Assembly (NCBI RefSeq): GCF_013371465.1
Contig: NZ_JABWDU010000006.1
Coordinates: 248,001-312,000, forward strand
Length of the DNA: 64,000 nt
Direction of reading: 5' to 3'
Origin: Ensifer oleiphilus
Lineage (GTDB): Bacteria > Pseudomonadota > Alphaproteobacteria > Rhizobiales > Rhizobiaceae
Part shown: piece by piece, positions 43,426-53,176 of the stretch
How positions within the stretch are numbered: the stretch's first letter is position 1
How the letters are laid out: each line of letters opens with the position of its first letter
Program-made: the position numbers and the translations under genes
Notes under the pieces: generated by a model
What the model saw: only the letters and a program-made list of their open reading frames with translations
What the model was told of the DNA's origin: nothing
The model's database searches: none

Positions 43426-45039
43426 ATGAAGGCCTTCGCCGAACTGCTGGATCGCCTCGTTCTGACGCCACAACGCAACGCCAAGATCCGGCTGCTTGCG
43501 GACTACTTCGTAACTGCGTCCGATCCGGACCGCGGCTACGCGCTCGCGGCCATCGCCGGCACGCTGTCGCTTGCCACCGTCAAGCCGGCGATGATCCGCG
43601 ACCTCCTGCTCGAGCGCATGGACGAAGTGCTGTTTCGTTATTCCTACGATTATGTCGGCGACCTCGCCGAGACGGTATCGCTGGTCTGGGAACCGCCCTC
43701 AGGCGTCGTGCCGGACGACATTCCGCTCGGCGACGCCATCGAGAAGCTGCAGACGACCGGCCGCGCCGATGTGCGCAGCGTCGTCCGCGACATGCTCGAC
43801 CGGCTCGACACTTCGGCGCGTTTCGCTTTCCTGAAGCTCGTGACCGGCGGCCTGCGCATCGGCGTCTCCGCCAAGCTTGCCAAGCAGGCGCTGGCCGAAA
43901 TGGGCGGCAAGGACGTCACCGAGATCGAGACCCTCTGGCATGGGCTCGCGCCACCCTACCTGCCGCTGTTCCAATGGCTCACGGGTCAGGCGGAAAGGCC
44001 GGTGCTGTCGACGCCCGCCGTCTTCCACTCGGTGATGCTTGCCACGCCCATCGGCGAAGGCGACCTCGACGGGCTGGATCCCAAGGATTTTGCCGCCGAA
44101 TGGAAATGGGACGGCATCCGTGTGCAACTCGCCAATATCGGCGGGACCAGGCGGCTCTATTCGCGTAGCGGCGACGAAATCTCGGGGGCTTTCCCCGACG
44201 TGCTTGAGGCCGCCGACTTTTCCGGCATCATCGACGGCGAACTTTTGGTCGGCGGAACCTCCCGCACCAACCGCGCAACCCGGACGTTTTCGGACCTGCA
44301 GCAGCGGCTCAACCGCAAGACCGTCAGCCGCAAGATGCTCGACGAATACCCCGCCTTCATCCGCGCCTATGACGTGCTCTTTTCGGGAGAAACCGACGTG
44401 CGGCCTGAAGGCTTCCTGGCGCGGCGGGCAATGCTCGGTGATCTCATGGAACGCGCCTCGCCGCAGCATTTCGACCTCTCGCCGCTCGTACCGTTTTCCT
44501 CCTGGGAGGAGCTCGACCAGTTGCGGTCCGATCCGCCCGATCCCGTCATCGAAGGCGTCATGCTGAAGCGGCTGGATTCGCCCTACACCGCCGGCCGGGC
44601 CAAGGGCCCCTGGTTCAAATGGAAGCGCGCACCCTACAATGTCGACGCCGTGCTGATGTATGCCCAGCGCGGCCACGGCAAGCGCTCCAGCTATTATTCG
44701 GACTTCACCTTCGGCGTCTGGACCGAGATCGATGGCAAGGAGACACTGGTGCCGGTGGGCAAGGCCTATTTCGGCTTCACCGATGCCGAGCTCGAAATCC
44801 TCGATCGCTTCGTCAGGGACAATACCACCGAGCGCTTCGGCCCGGTCAGGGCGGTGCGAGCGGAACCGGATTTTGGCTTCGTCGTCGAGGTCGCCTTCGA
44901 GGGCCTCAACCGCTCGACGCGGCACAAGTCCGGCGTTGCCATGCGCTTTCCTCGCATCGCGCGGCTAAGGCAGGACAAGCTCCCCCATGAGGCCGACCGA
45001 CTGGAGACCTTGCAGGCGATGATCGAGAGTAAATCGTGA
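43426..45039 (+). CDS. ATP-dependent DNA ligase (cisplatin-damage-response type)
   Basis: 537 residues. The N-terminal DNA-binding domain (about 1-190, LLADYFVTASDPDRGYALAA, RFAFLKLVTGGLRIGVSAKL) is followed by the adenylation domain: motif I EWKWDGIRVQL with the catalytic Lys (about residue 227), motif III IIDGELLVG, motif IV EGVMLKRLDSPYTAGRAKGP and motif V WFKWKRAP. An OB-fold ends the protein. This is the bacterial LigC2-like form usually co-encoded with the exonuclease. In many bacteria the set also includes an Lhr helicase and a phosphoesterase; neither is here. Confidence 0.9.
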   Translation: MKAFAELLDRLVLTPQRNAKIRLLADYFVTASDPDRGYALAAIAGTLSLATVKPAMIRDLLLERMDEVLFRYSYDYVGDLAETVSLVWEPPSGVVPDDIPLGDAIEKLQTTGRADVRSVVRDMLDRLDTSARFAFLKLVTGGLRIGVSAKLAKQALAEMGGKDVTEIETLWHGLAPPYLPLFQWLTGQAERPVLSTPAVFHSVMLATPIGEGDLDGLDPKDFAAEWKWDGIRVQLANIGGTRRLYSRSGDEISGAFPDVLEAADFSGIIDGELLVGGTSRTNRATRTFSDLQQRLNRKTVSRKMLDEYPAFIRAYDVLFSGETDVRPEGFLARRAMLGDLMERASPQHFDLSPLVPFSSWEELDQLRSDPPDPVIEGVMLKRLDSPYTAGRAKGPWFKWKRAPYNVDAVLMYAQRGHGKRSSYYSDFTFGVWTEIDGKETLVPVGKAYFGFTDAELEILDRFVRDNTTERFGPVRAVRAEPDFGFVVEVAFEGLNRSTRHKSGVAMRFPRIARLRQDKLPHEADRLETLQAMIESKS

Positions 45040-45107
45040 TCGAAAACGGGGAACCCGCTGGCCTGGCCAACGTTTGACCTGTTCAAAAGCGCACGAGGAG
45101 ATGCGAC

Positions 45108-45296
45108 ATGCCTGCAAAATCCAAGGCACAGCAGAAGGCGGCCGGTGCAGCCCTTGCCGCCAAACGTGGAGACATGAAGAAATCCGAACTCAAGGGTGCA
45201 TCGCGCGAAATGGAGAAATCCATGACCGAACGCGAACTCGAAGACCTTGCCGAAACCAGACGCAAGAACCTGCCCGAGCGCAAGACGGAAAAATGA
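45108..45296 (+). CDS. DUF3008 family small basic protein
   Basis: 62 residues, start MPAKSKAQQKAAGAALAAKR after AGGAG. It is strongly charged (Lys/Arg/Glu), ends TRRKNLPERKTEK, and matches the DUF3008 family of small rhizobial proteins by its characteristic opening. No function is known. It lies 68 bp after the DNA ligase gene and may be co-transcribed with it or be separate. Confidence 0.82.
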   Translation: MPAKSKAQQKAAGAALAAKRGDMKKSELKGASREMEKSMTERELEDLAETRRKNLPERKTEK

Positions 45297-45399
45297 GCCT
45301 CGGCAGGCATAAAAGCCGGAACTAAAACAATAATTGTTAATACCAATTTGGGATCATCCCGGTCGTTTCTTATCCTTCTGATGCCGCCGGGGTGATCTT

Positions 45400-48069
45400 G
45401 TGCCTGCCAGACATGCCTTCGATCTCGGGAAAAAGAAACTCTCCGGGTTTCTGACGCCGAACTACCTTCCCGCGGTCATCGCCTCTCTCGTCGTTCTGGT
45501 GGCCGGCATCCTCGCAGACAACCAGAACCAGGTGGTCTCCGAAGCGCGTGTGCGCTCACAAGTCGCCGGCGAACTCAACCCGATCCGCTCCAAGCTCGAA
45601 GCCAGCATCAACGGCAATATCCAGCTCGTGCGCGGCCTGATCGGCACCATCGTCACCGAGCCGGGCATGGGTCAGCAGCGCTTCGCCGCGCTCTCCCGCA
45701 GCATTTTCACCGAACGCTCCCAGCTGCGCAGCATCGCCGCCGCACCCGACCTCATCGTGCGCATGGCCTTCCCCATGCAAGGCAACGAAAAGGCGATCGG
45801 GCTCGACTACCGCAAGAACGAGGCGCAGCGCGCCGCCGTCATGAAGGTCAGGGACACCGGCAAGATGGTTCTGGCGGGTCCCGTGGACCTGGTGCAGGGC
45901 GGGCGCGGGCTGATCGGTCGTTTTCCGGTCTCGATCGAAGCCGGCGGCGGCAGCAATCGCTTCTGGGGCATAGTGTCCGCCGTTATCGACGTCGATCGTC
46001 TCTATCATGACAGCGGCCTCTCCTCCCCTTCGCTCGGCATCGATATCGCCATCACCGGCCGCGACGGGACAGGCAGTGACGGCACGGCCTTCTACGGAAA
46101 TGCCAGGATATTCGATCAGGCGCCGGTGGAGATGACGGTTTTGCTTCCTGGCGGTTCCTGGCACATCGCCGCGGTTCCCAAGGGCGGTTGGCCGCAAACG
46201 GCGCGCAATGCCTGGTTCATCCGCGCGCTGATTTTCGCCGGCGGCCTGATGATCGTCCTGCCGATGCTCTTGACCGGACGGTTGATGAGCGAGCGCCAGA
46301 ACAACATCCGCGCCCTCAGACAGAGCAAGGCACAACTGCAGGAACTGTCGCATCGCCTGAAGATTGCCCTCGACACCTCGGAGATCGGCATCTGGGAACT
46401 CGACGTCGCCAGCGGCAAGCTGCTCTGGGACGAGCGCATGAAGGAACTCTACGGCAAGACGGGATCGATCCGCCAGGCCTATGACGACTGGAAGTCCAGC
46501 CTGCATCCCGACGATGTCGCTCATGCCGAGCAGGAGTTTGCCGAAGCACTTCGCTCGGGCGCCCCTTACAACTCCGAGTTTCGGGTGCGACTGCCGGATG
46601 ACACCATCCGCCACATCCGTGCCATCGGCTCGACCTATGACGGCGCCGATGGGCGCAAGAAGATCGTCGGCGTCAACTGGGACGTCACGGCCGACATCCA
46701 GACCCGCGCCACGCTGTCGGAAGCCAAGCGGCAAGCCGAAGCGCATAGCGCCGAACTGGAAGCAGCTCGCCACCGCATGGAGTTCAATGCCCTGCACGAT
46801 CCGCTGACCGGTTTGCCCAACCGCCGGTTCCTCGACCAGGTACTCGCCGACAGAAGCCATCACTTCGATGCCGAGGCGAGACTCAGCATTTTCCACATGG
46901 ATCTCGATCGGTTCAAACAGATCAACGATACGCTCGGTCACGCCGCAGGCGACGAAATCCTGCGCCACGCCGCGGAGCTGCTGCGCACCAACGCGAACGA
47001 GAAGGACTTCGTCGCCCGCATCGGCGGTGACGAGTTCGTCATCGTCCGCCCGGAAGACAGCGCCGAGCCCGACGCGCGGCTCGCGTCCTGCATCATCGAG
47101 GCGATGAGCATTCCCGTTCGCTACAAGGACCAGGAATGCCGCATCGGCGTCAGTATCGGCATAGCCGCCCAGGCCAGGCCGACCGACGATCTATCCCAGA
47201 TCCTCGTCAATGCCGATATTGCCCTCTACGAGGCCAAGCGCCGCGGTCGCAACCGGCACGAAACCTTCACCGGCGATCTGAAGACCGCCGTGTTCAAAAC
47301 CAAGCAGACTGCCGACGAGATCCTTCGCGGCTTGGAACACAAGGAATTCATCGCGCATTTCCAGCCGCAGTTCTGTCCGAGCACCCTTGAGGTCATCGGC
47401 GTCGAAGCGCTCGCGCGCTGGGACCATCCGACCAAGGGGCTGCTGGGTCCGCACACCTTTCTCAAGACCGCCGAAGACATCAATGTCGTCGCCTCCATCG
47501 ACCAGGCGATCCTGGAGCAGGCGCTGTTCCAGATTTACCGCTGGGAGGCCAACGGCATCCATATCCCGAAGGTTTCGGTCAACCTCTCCTATGCGCGTCT
47601 GCACGATGAGGGGCTGATCGACCGTCTCGAAAAATTGCAGATCCCACGCGGCCGCGTGTCCTTCGAGCTCCTGGAATCGATCTCCTTCGACGAGAGCGAC
47701 ATCACCGTGTTGTCGAACATTCGCCGGATCAAGGAACTCGGCATTGATATCGAGATCGACGATTTCGGCACCGGCTATGCCTCGATCCTCAGCCTCTTGA
47801 AGCTGACCCCAAGGCGCCTGAAGATCGATCGCCAGTTGATTCTGCCGATCCTGAATTCGCCGACCGAAAAGCGCCTTGTCGAATCGATCATCGATATCGG
47901 CACCTCGCTCGGCATCGAAGTGATCGCAGAGGGTGTCGAAACGCTCGAGCATGCCCGGATTCTGCAGGAGCTCGGCTGTCACGGCCTGCAGGGCTATGCC
48001 TTTGCCCGGCCGATGAGCGCCAACGATCTCGCCACCTTCATTTTCGAGCGCAGGTGGCAGGCGGCCTGA
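45400..48069 (+). CDS. CHASE-like/PAS/GGDEF/EAL cyclic-di-GMP enzyme
   Basis: 889 residues; GTG start at 45400. Membrane helix 1 at about 22-41, a periplasmic CHASE-like sensor (about 45-270), helix 2 (about 273-293), coiled coil, PAS (about 320-440, IGIWELDVASGKLLWDERMK), GGDEF and EAL. The motif GGDEF is intact at residues 542-546 in VARIGGDEFVIV. The usual inhibitory I-site R-x-x-D just before it reads N-E-K-D. EAL (669-671, VEALARW) and downstream metal/catalytic residues are present: SVNLSYARL, FELLESISF, IDDFGTGYAS, LKIDRQL, IAEGVET. Both synthesis and breakdown of cyclic-di-GMP are possible; likely it tunes motility or exopolysaccharide in response to an external signal. Confidence 0.92.
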   Translation: MPARHAFDLGKKKLSGFLTPNYLPAVIASLVVLVAGILADNQNQVVSEARVRSQVAGELNPIRSKLEASINGNIQLVRGLIGTIVTEPGMGQQRFAALSRSIFTERSQLRSIAAAPDLIVRMAFPMQGNEKAIGLDYRKNEAQRAAVMKVRDTGKMVLAGPVDLVQGGRGLIGRFPVSIEAGGGSNRFWGIVSAVIDVDRLYHDSGLSSPSLGIDIAITGRDGTGSDGTAFYGNARIFDQAPVEMTVLLPGGSWHIAAVPKGGWPQTARNAWFIRALIFAGGLMIVLPMLLTGRLMSERQNNIRALRQSKAQLQELSHRLKIALDTSEIGIWELDVASGKLLWDERMKELYGKTGSIRQAYDDWKSSLHPDDVAHAEQEFAEALRSGAPYNSEFRVRLPDDTIRHIRAIGSTYDGADGRKKIVGVNWDVTADIQTRATLSEAKRQAEAHSAELEAARHRMEFNALHDPLTGLPNRRFLDQVLADRSHHFDAEARLSIFHMDLDRFKQINDTLGHAAGDEILRHAAELLRTNANEKDFVARIGGDEFVIVRPEDSAEPDARLASCIIEAMSIPVRYKDQECRIGVSIGIAAQARPTDDLSQILVNADIALYEAKRRGRNRHETFTGDLKTAVFKTKQTADEILRGLEHKEFIAHFQPQFCPSTLEVIGVEALARWDHPTKGLLGPHTFLKTAEDINVVASIDQAILEQALFQIYRWEANGIHIPKVSVNLSYARLHDEGLIDRLEKLQIPRGRVSFELLESISFDESDITVLSNIRRIKELGIDIEIDDFGTGYASILSLLKLTPRRLKIDRQLILPILNSPTEKRLVESIIDIGTSLGIEVIAEGVETLEHARILQELGCHGLQGYAFARPMSANDLATFIFERRWQAA

Positions 48070-48307
48070 CATCGCCTCTATCACCGCCGAGCTGGTCAAA
48101 AATGACGCAATCTCACATTTTTCCCACCATCGAGGCTTGGCAGCCCTCGGGAAAATCGTCATAAAAACATATGCCTGTTACCCCTATGCGGGACTATGAC
48201 GGCATCGTCTGCGACCGTTGCGTCAGCGATGGTCCTTGAGGGGCTTCGGCACCCAATCTCCATTATGCCCAAGAGAAGGGAACGGTACGATCGAATACGC
48301 GGGGAAA

Positions 48308-51214
48308 TTGCTTTCTGTCTTCATCCTAGCCCCGTTCGCGGGAAGCCTCATTGCAATCTTCTTTCCATCCGATCAACGCGGCGCAACGGCCTGGTTCGCA
48401 GGCGCGATCGCGCTTCTCTGCTTCCTGATTGCGGCCGGCCTCTACCCGTTCGTCACCTCCGGCGGCGTTCTTCGCTATGAACTGGCCTGGATGCCGGAAC
48501 TCGGTCTCAACTTCACCTTGAGGATGGATGGTTTCGCCTGGCTGTTCACGGTGCTGGTGACCGCGATCGGCGTGCTCGTCGTGCTCTACGCCCGCTATTA
48601 CATGGCGGCTGAAGATCCCGTCCCGCGCTTCTTTGCGCTGTTCCTCGCCTTCATGGGGTCGATGCTCGGCGTCGTCCTTTCCGGCAACCTGATCCTGCTT
48701 GCGGTTTTCTGGGAACTGACGAGCATCGTCTCGTTCCTGCTCATCGGCTATTGGCATCACAATGCCCACGCCCGCGACGGCGCGCGCATGGCGCTGACGA
48801 TGACGGGCATGGGCGGGCTCTGCATGCTGGTCGGCCTGCTGATCATGGGCCGCATTGTCGGCAGCTACGATCTCGACGTCGTGCTCGCCTCCGGCGACAC
48901 GATCCGCGAACACCCGCTCTATCTGGCGACATTGGTGCTGATCCTGCTCGGCGCCCTGACCAAGAGCGCGCAGTTCCCGTTCCATTTCTGGCTGCCGCAC
49001 GCCATGGCGGCACCAACCCCGGTCTCGGCATACTTGCATTCGGCGACCATGGTGAAGGCAGGCGTGTTCCTGCTCGTGCGGTTCTGGCCGGTTATGGCCG
49101 GCACCGAGGCCTGGTTCTGGATCGTCGGGCTTGCCGGCCTGACGACGCTGCTACTCGGCGCCTATTTCGCGATCTTCCAACAGGACCTGAAAGGGCTTCT
49201 CGCCTATTCGACCATCAGTCATCTCGGGCTGATCACGGTGCTGCTCAGCCTCGGCAGCCCGCTGGCTGCCGTCGCCGCCGTCTTCCACATCGTCAATCAC
49301 GCGACGTTCAAGGCATCGCTGTTCATGGCCGCCGGCATCATCGACCATGAGACCGGGACGCGCGACATGCGCAAACTCGGCGGGTTGATACGCTACATGC
49401 CGGGAACCGCCATGCTCGCCATGGTCGCGAGCGCCGCAATGGCCGGGGTACCGTTGCTGAACGGCTTCATCTCCAAGGAGATGTTCTTCGCCGAGGCGAT
49501 CGAGACGCATCAGGCCAACCTGCTCGATACGATCACGCCCTACGTCGCCACCCTGGCCGGCATGTTCGCGGTGACCTACTCGCTGCGCTTCATCCACAGC
49601 GTCTTCTTCGGCAAGACCCCGGACGATCTGCCAAAAATCCCGCATGAACCGCCGCGCTGGATGCGTGCGCCGATCGAGTTCCTGGTTCTTGCCTGTCTCG
49701 TCGTCGGCATCATCCCGGCAATCACCATCGGCCCGTTCCTGCACACCGCCGTCGTGTCGATCCTCGGGACCAGCACCCCGCAATACAGCCTGTCGGTCTG
49801 GCACGGCTGGAACCTGCCGCTGATCATGAGCTTCGTGGCGCTTCTCGGCGGCATCGGCCTTTATTTCCTGATGAAGAACTATCTGGCGACCAGCACCGAG
49901 GGACCGCCGGTCTTCCGCCTGCTCCACGGCCAGCGCATCTTCGAGCGCGTGCTGGTGACACTCTCATGGAAATGGGCGCGCTGGCTCGAACAGCGGCTCG
50001 GCACGCGCCGGCTGCAGCCCCAGATGCGCTTCCTCGTCTTCGTCGCGATCATGGCCGGCGCCCTGCCGTTGCTGCTCAACCAGTTCGAACTGCCGTCGCT
50101 TCTCGTGCGCGGCATCGATCCGGCCTTCGCGCTGCTCTGGGCGATCGGCATCGCCTGCGCCGTGGGCGCCGCCTACCAGGCGAAGTTCCACCGGTTGGCG
50201 GCTCTCGTGCTTCTCGGCGGCGCCGGTCTCGTCACCTGCATCACCTTCGTCTGGCTGTCGGCGCCCGACCTCGCCGTCACCCAGCTGCTCGTGGAGATCG
50301 TTACGACAGTGCTGATCCTGCTCGGCCTGCGCTGGCTGCCAAAGCGCATCGAGGACACCCAGGAATCCGAACTTCTGTCGCTGCGGGTTCGCCTGCGGCG
50401 CCTGCGCGACTTTGTGCTTGCCCTTGTGGCAGGCGGCGGCGTGGCGCTGATCGCCTATACGGTGATGACCCGACCGATGCCGGAAACCATCGCCAGCTAC
50501 TTCCTCGAGCGGGCCTACACGGAAGGCGGCGGCACCAATGTCGTCAACGTAATCCTCGTCGACTTCCGCGGCTTCGACACACTCGGCGAGATCGCGGTGC
50601 TGGCCATCGTCGCACTCACCGTCTTTGCCCTTCTGCTCCGCTTCCGTCCGCAGGCCGACAGCCTGGAGGCGCCGGAACAGCAGCAGGTGCAGAACGCCTT
50701 TGACGACGATCATCCCGATCGCGCCAAGGGCGACAGCGTCGCCGAGTATCTGTTCGTTCCCTCGGTGATCATGCGCTGGATGTTCCCGGTCAGCGGCATG
50801 TTGGCGGCCTATTTCTTCCTGCGCGGCCATGACCTGCCAGGCGGCGGCTTTGCCGCCGGCATCGCCATGTCGATTGGCTTCATCCTGCAGTATATGTCGG
50901 GCGGCACCCGCTGGGTCGAGGAGCGGCTGCGCATTCATCCACTGCGCTGGATGAGCATCGGCATTCTCGTCGCGGCGGCAACCGGCATCGGCTCGTGGTT
51001 GTTCGGCTACCCGTTCCTGACCTCGCATGCGCAGTACGTTACCCTGCCGATCGTCGGAAAAATCCCGCTGGCAAGCGCGATCTTCTTCGACCTCGGCGTC
51101 TTCTCGCTGGTGGTCGGAGCAACGGTCCTCATCCTGATCGCGCTCGCGCACCAGTCGATCCGCGCGCCGCGTGCCCATGCCCGCGCCCTTCGCGCCGCAA
51201 AGGAGGCGAAGTAA
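48308..51214 (+). CDS. phaAB: K+(Na+)/H+ antiporter subunit A/B fusion (pha/Mnh type)
   Basis: About 968 residues if the TTG at 48308 (after GCGGGGAA) starts it; the frame is open to 48218. The first ~770 residues are the NuoL/Mrp-A-like antiporter core with about 20 helices: SGNLILLAVFWELTSIVSFL, PFHFWLPHAMAAPTPVSAYL, HSATMVKAGVFLLVRFWPVM (conserved Lys in the half-channel). The C-terminal ~200 residues are MrpB-like (VVNVILVDFRGFDTLGEIAV, LPGGGFAAGIAMSIGFILQY). A and B are fused, as in the rhizobial Pha system. It is the first gene of a seven-subunit membrane complex for pH/K+ homeostasis and salt tolerance. Confidence 0.9.
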   Translation: MLSVFILAPFAGSLIAIFFPSDQRGATAWFAGAIALLCFLIAAGLYPFVTSGGVLRYELAWMPELGLNFTLRMDGFAWLFTVLVTAIGVLVVLYARYYMAAEDPVPRFFALFLAFMGSMLGVVLSGNLILLAVFWELTSIVSFLLIGYWHHNAHARDGARMALTMTGMGGLCMLVGLLIMGRIVGSYDLDVVLASGDTIREHPLYLATLVLILLGALTKSAQFPFHFWLPHAMAAPTPVSAYLHSATMVKAGVFLLVRFWPVMAGTEAWFWIVGLAGLTTLLLGAYFAIFQQDLKGLLAYSTISHLGLITVLLSLGSPLAAVAAVFHIVNHATFKASLFMAAGIIDHETGTRDMRKLGGLIRYMPGTAMLAMVASAAMAGVPLLNGFISKEMFFAEAIETHQANLLDTITPYVATLAGMFAVTYSLRFIHSVFFGKTPDDLPKIPHEPPRWMRAPIEFLVLACLVVGIIPAITIGPFLHTAVVSILGTSTPQYSLSVWHGWNLPLIMSFVALLGGIGLYFLMKNYLATSTEGPPVFRLLHGQRIFERVLVTLSWKWARWLEQRLGTRRLQPQMRFLVFVAIMAGALPLLLNQFELPSLLVRGIDPAFALLWAIGIACAVGAAYQAKFHRLAALVLLGGAGLVTCITFVWLSAPDLAVTQLLVEIVTTVLILLGLRWLPKRIEDTQESELLSLRVRLRRLRDFVLALVAGGGVALIAYTVMTRPMPETIASYFLERAYTEGGGTNVVNVILVDFRGFDTLGEIAVLAIVALTVFALLLRFRPQADSLEAPEQQQVQNAFDDDHPDRAKGDSVAEYLFVPSVIMRWMFPVSGMLAAYFFLRGHDLPGGGFAAGIAMSIGFILQYMSGGTRWVEERLRIHPLRWMSIGILVAAATGIGSWLFGYPFLTSHAQYVTLPIVGKIPLASAIFFDLGVFSLVVGATVLILIALAHQSIRAPRAHARALRAAKEAK

Positions 51215-51561
51215 TGGAGATCATCCTGTCCGCCGCCATCGGCGTGCTCACCGCTTCGGGCGTCTACCTCCTGCTTCGGCCGCGCACCTACCAGGTGATC
51301 ATCGGCCTGTCGCTGCTCTCCTATGCCGTCAATCTCTTCATCTTCAGCATGGGGCGGCTGCGTGTGAACGCGCCCCCCATTCTGGAACCCGGCGGGGTCG
51401 GCGATCTCTCGCGCTACACAGACCCGGTGCCACAGGCTCTGGTGCTGACTGCCATCGTCATCGGCTTTGCCATGACGGCACTCTTCCTCGTCGTGCTGCT
51501 CGCCTCGCGCGGCTTCACAGGCACCGACCATGTCGATGGAAGGGAGCAGCGCAGTGAGTGA
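51214..51561 (+). CDS. phaC: Antiporter subunit C
   Basis: 115 residues with three helices: MEIILSAAIGVLTASGVYLL, YQVIIGLSLLSYAVNLFIFS, PQALVLTAIVIGFAMTALFL. This is the NuoK-like subunit. Its start shares one base with the phaAB stop (TAATG) after AAAGGAGGCGAAG. Neighbours and order fit the Mrp/Pha operon. Confidence 0.94.
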   Translation: MEIILSAAIGVLTASGVYLLLRPRTYQVIIGLSLLSYAVNLFIFSMGRLRVNAPPILEPGGVGDLSRYTDPVPQALVLTAIVIGFAMTALFLVVLLASRGFTGTDHVDGREQRSE

Positions 51562-53173
51562 TTGGCTGCACCACCTGATCATCCTGCCCATCCTCATACC
51601 GCTCATGGTCGGCGCAGCGATGATCCCGATCGACGAGCGCAACCGCATGATCAAGGGCGTCATGGGCTTCGTCTCGACGCTTGTCCTCTTCGTGCTCTCG
51701 ATGGTGCTCATGCGCGCGAGCGCCTCGACGGAAGGTTTCCTTGCCGGCACGAGTGTCTACCAACTCGGCAATTGGCCGGCACCGTTCGGCATCGTGCTGG
51801 TGCTCGATCGGCTGTCGGCGCTGATGCTGTGCCTGACGAGCGGCCTGGCGCTCGCAGCCCAGGTCTATTCGATTGCCCGCTGGCACACCGCCGGCCATCA
51901 CTTCCATTCGCTGTTCCAGCTGCTGATCGCCGGCCTTAATGGCGCGTTCCTGACGGGAGACCTGTTCAATCTCTTCGTCTTCTTCGAGATCATGCTGGCG
52001 GCATCCTATGGTCTGTTGCTGCACGGCTCCGGCCCTCTGCGCGTCAAGGCCGGCCTACACTATGTCGCGATCAACCTTGCCGCCTCGTCGCTTTTCCTGA
52101 TCGGCGTCAGCTTGATCTATGGCGCGACCGGCACGCTGAACATGGCGGACCTTGCCATCAAGCTCGCGACCATCTCGCCGGAAAACCGGCAGATGGTCGA
52201 AGTCGGCGCCGGCATCCTTGGCGTCGCCTTCCTGGTCAAGGCCGGCATGTGGCCCCTGAGCTTCTGGCTGCCGACTGCCTATTCCGCGGCGACACCGCCC
52301 GTTGCGGCCGTCTTTGCCGTGCTGACGAAGGTCGGCATCTACGTCATCCTGCGTCTGTCTCTGCTCGTCTTCGGCGCCAATGCCGGCGTCTCCGCCGGCT
52401 TCGGCCAGACGCTGCTGGTGGTGGGCGGCATGCTGACGATCGCCTTTGGCGCAATCGGCGTGCTCGCCTCGCAGGCGATGGCGAGGCTTGCCGCCTATTC
52501 GGTGCTCGTCTCCTCGGGCACCTTGATGGCGGCGATCGGCCTCGGGCATTCGAGCATGATTGCCGGCGCGCTCTTCTATCTCGTCAGCTCGACCCTGACG
52601 ATCTCGGCGTTCTTCCTGCTGATCGAACTGGTGGAGCGCGGCCGCGACGCCGGCGCCGACGTTCTGGCGGTGACGATGGAAGCCTATGGTGACGCCGACG
52701 AGGACGAGGAAGTCGATGAAGCGGGTGCAGCCATTCCGGGCACCATGGCGGTGCTCGGCCTCTGCTTCTGCCTCTGCGCGCTGCTGCTTGCCGGCCTACC
52801 GCCGCTCTCGGGGTTCGTTGCCAAGTTCGCGATCCTGAGCGGTCTCTTCGGCCTCTCCGGCGCTGAGCCCGCGCCGGCACTCTCGGCCGCCGACTGGACC
52901 TATGTCACCTTGCTGATCCTGTCGGGCCTTTCCGCCATGATCGCGATGAACCGCGTCGGCATCCGCACCTTCTGGGCGTCGATCGAAAACACCGTTCCGC
53001 GGGTCTTCGTCATCGAGATCGCGCCGGTGGTGGTGCTGCTCGGCGCCTGCATCTTCCTGAGCCTGCAGGCAGGCCCGACAATGCGCTACATGCAGGCGAC
53101 GGCGGATTCCCTGCTCGATCCCTCAGGCTATACACAGCGCGTCCTGACGGCGCCCCGCGTGGGAGGGCAGTAG
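51554..53173 (+). CDS. phaD: Antiporter subunit D
   Basis: 539 residues from the GTG at 51554 (VSDWLHHLIILPILIPLMVG), eight bases after GGGAG; it overlaps phaC by 8 bp. NuoM/N-like with about 14 helices; FNLFVFFEIMLAASYGLLLH and MWPLSFWLPTAYSAATPPVA with the conserved Glu and Lys of proton channels. It carries an acidic insert (DADEDEEVDEAG, near residue 385) between helices, which is a loop extension I do not recall from standard subunits. Confidence 0.93.
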   Translation: MSDWLHHLIILPILIPLMVGAAMIPIDERNRMIKGVMGFVSTLVLFVLSMVLMRASASTEGFLAGTSVYQLGNWPAPFGIVLVLDRLSALMLCLTSGLALAAQVYSIARWHTAGHHFHSLFQLLIAGLNGAFLTGDLFNLFVFFEIMLAASYGLLLHGSGPLRVKAGLHYVAINLAASSLFLIGVSLIYGATGTLNMADLAIKLATISPENRQMVEVGAGILGVAFLVKAGMWPLSFWLPTAYSAATPPVAAVFAVLTKVGIYVILRLSLLVFGANAGVSAGFGQTLLVVGGMLTIAFGAIGVLASQAMARLAAYSVLVSSGTLMAAIGLGHSSMIAGALFYLVSSTLTISAFFLLIELVERGRDAGADVLAVTMEAYGDADEDEEVDEAGAAIPGTMAVLGLCFCLCALLLAGLPPLSGFVAKFAILSGLFGLSGAEPAPALSAADWTYVTLLILSGLSAMIAMNRVGIRTFWASIENTVPRVFVIEIAPVVVLLGACIFLSLQAGPTMRYMQATADSLLDPSGYTQRVLTAPRVGGQ

Positions 53174-53176
53174 CCG

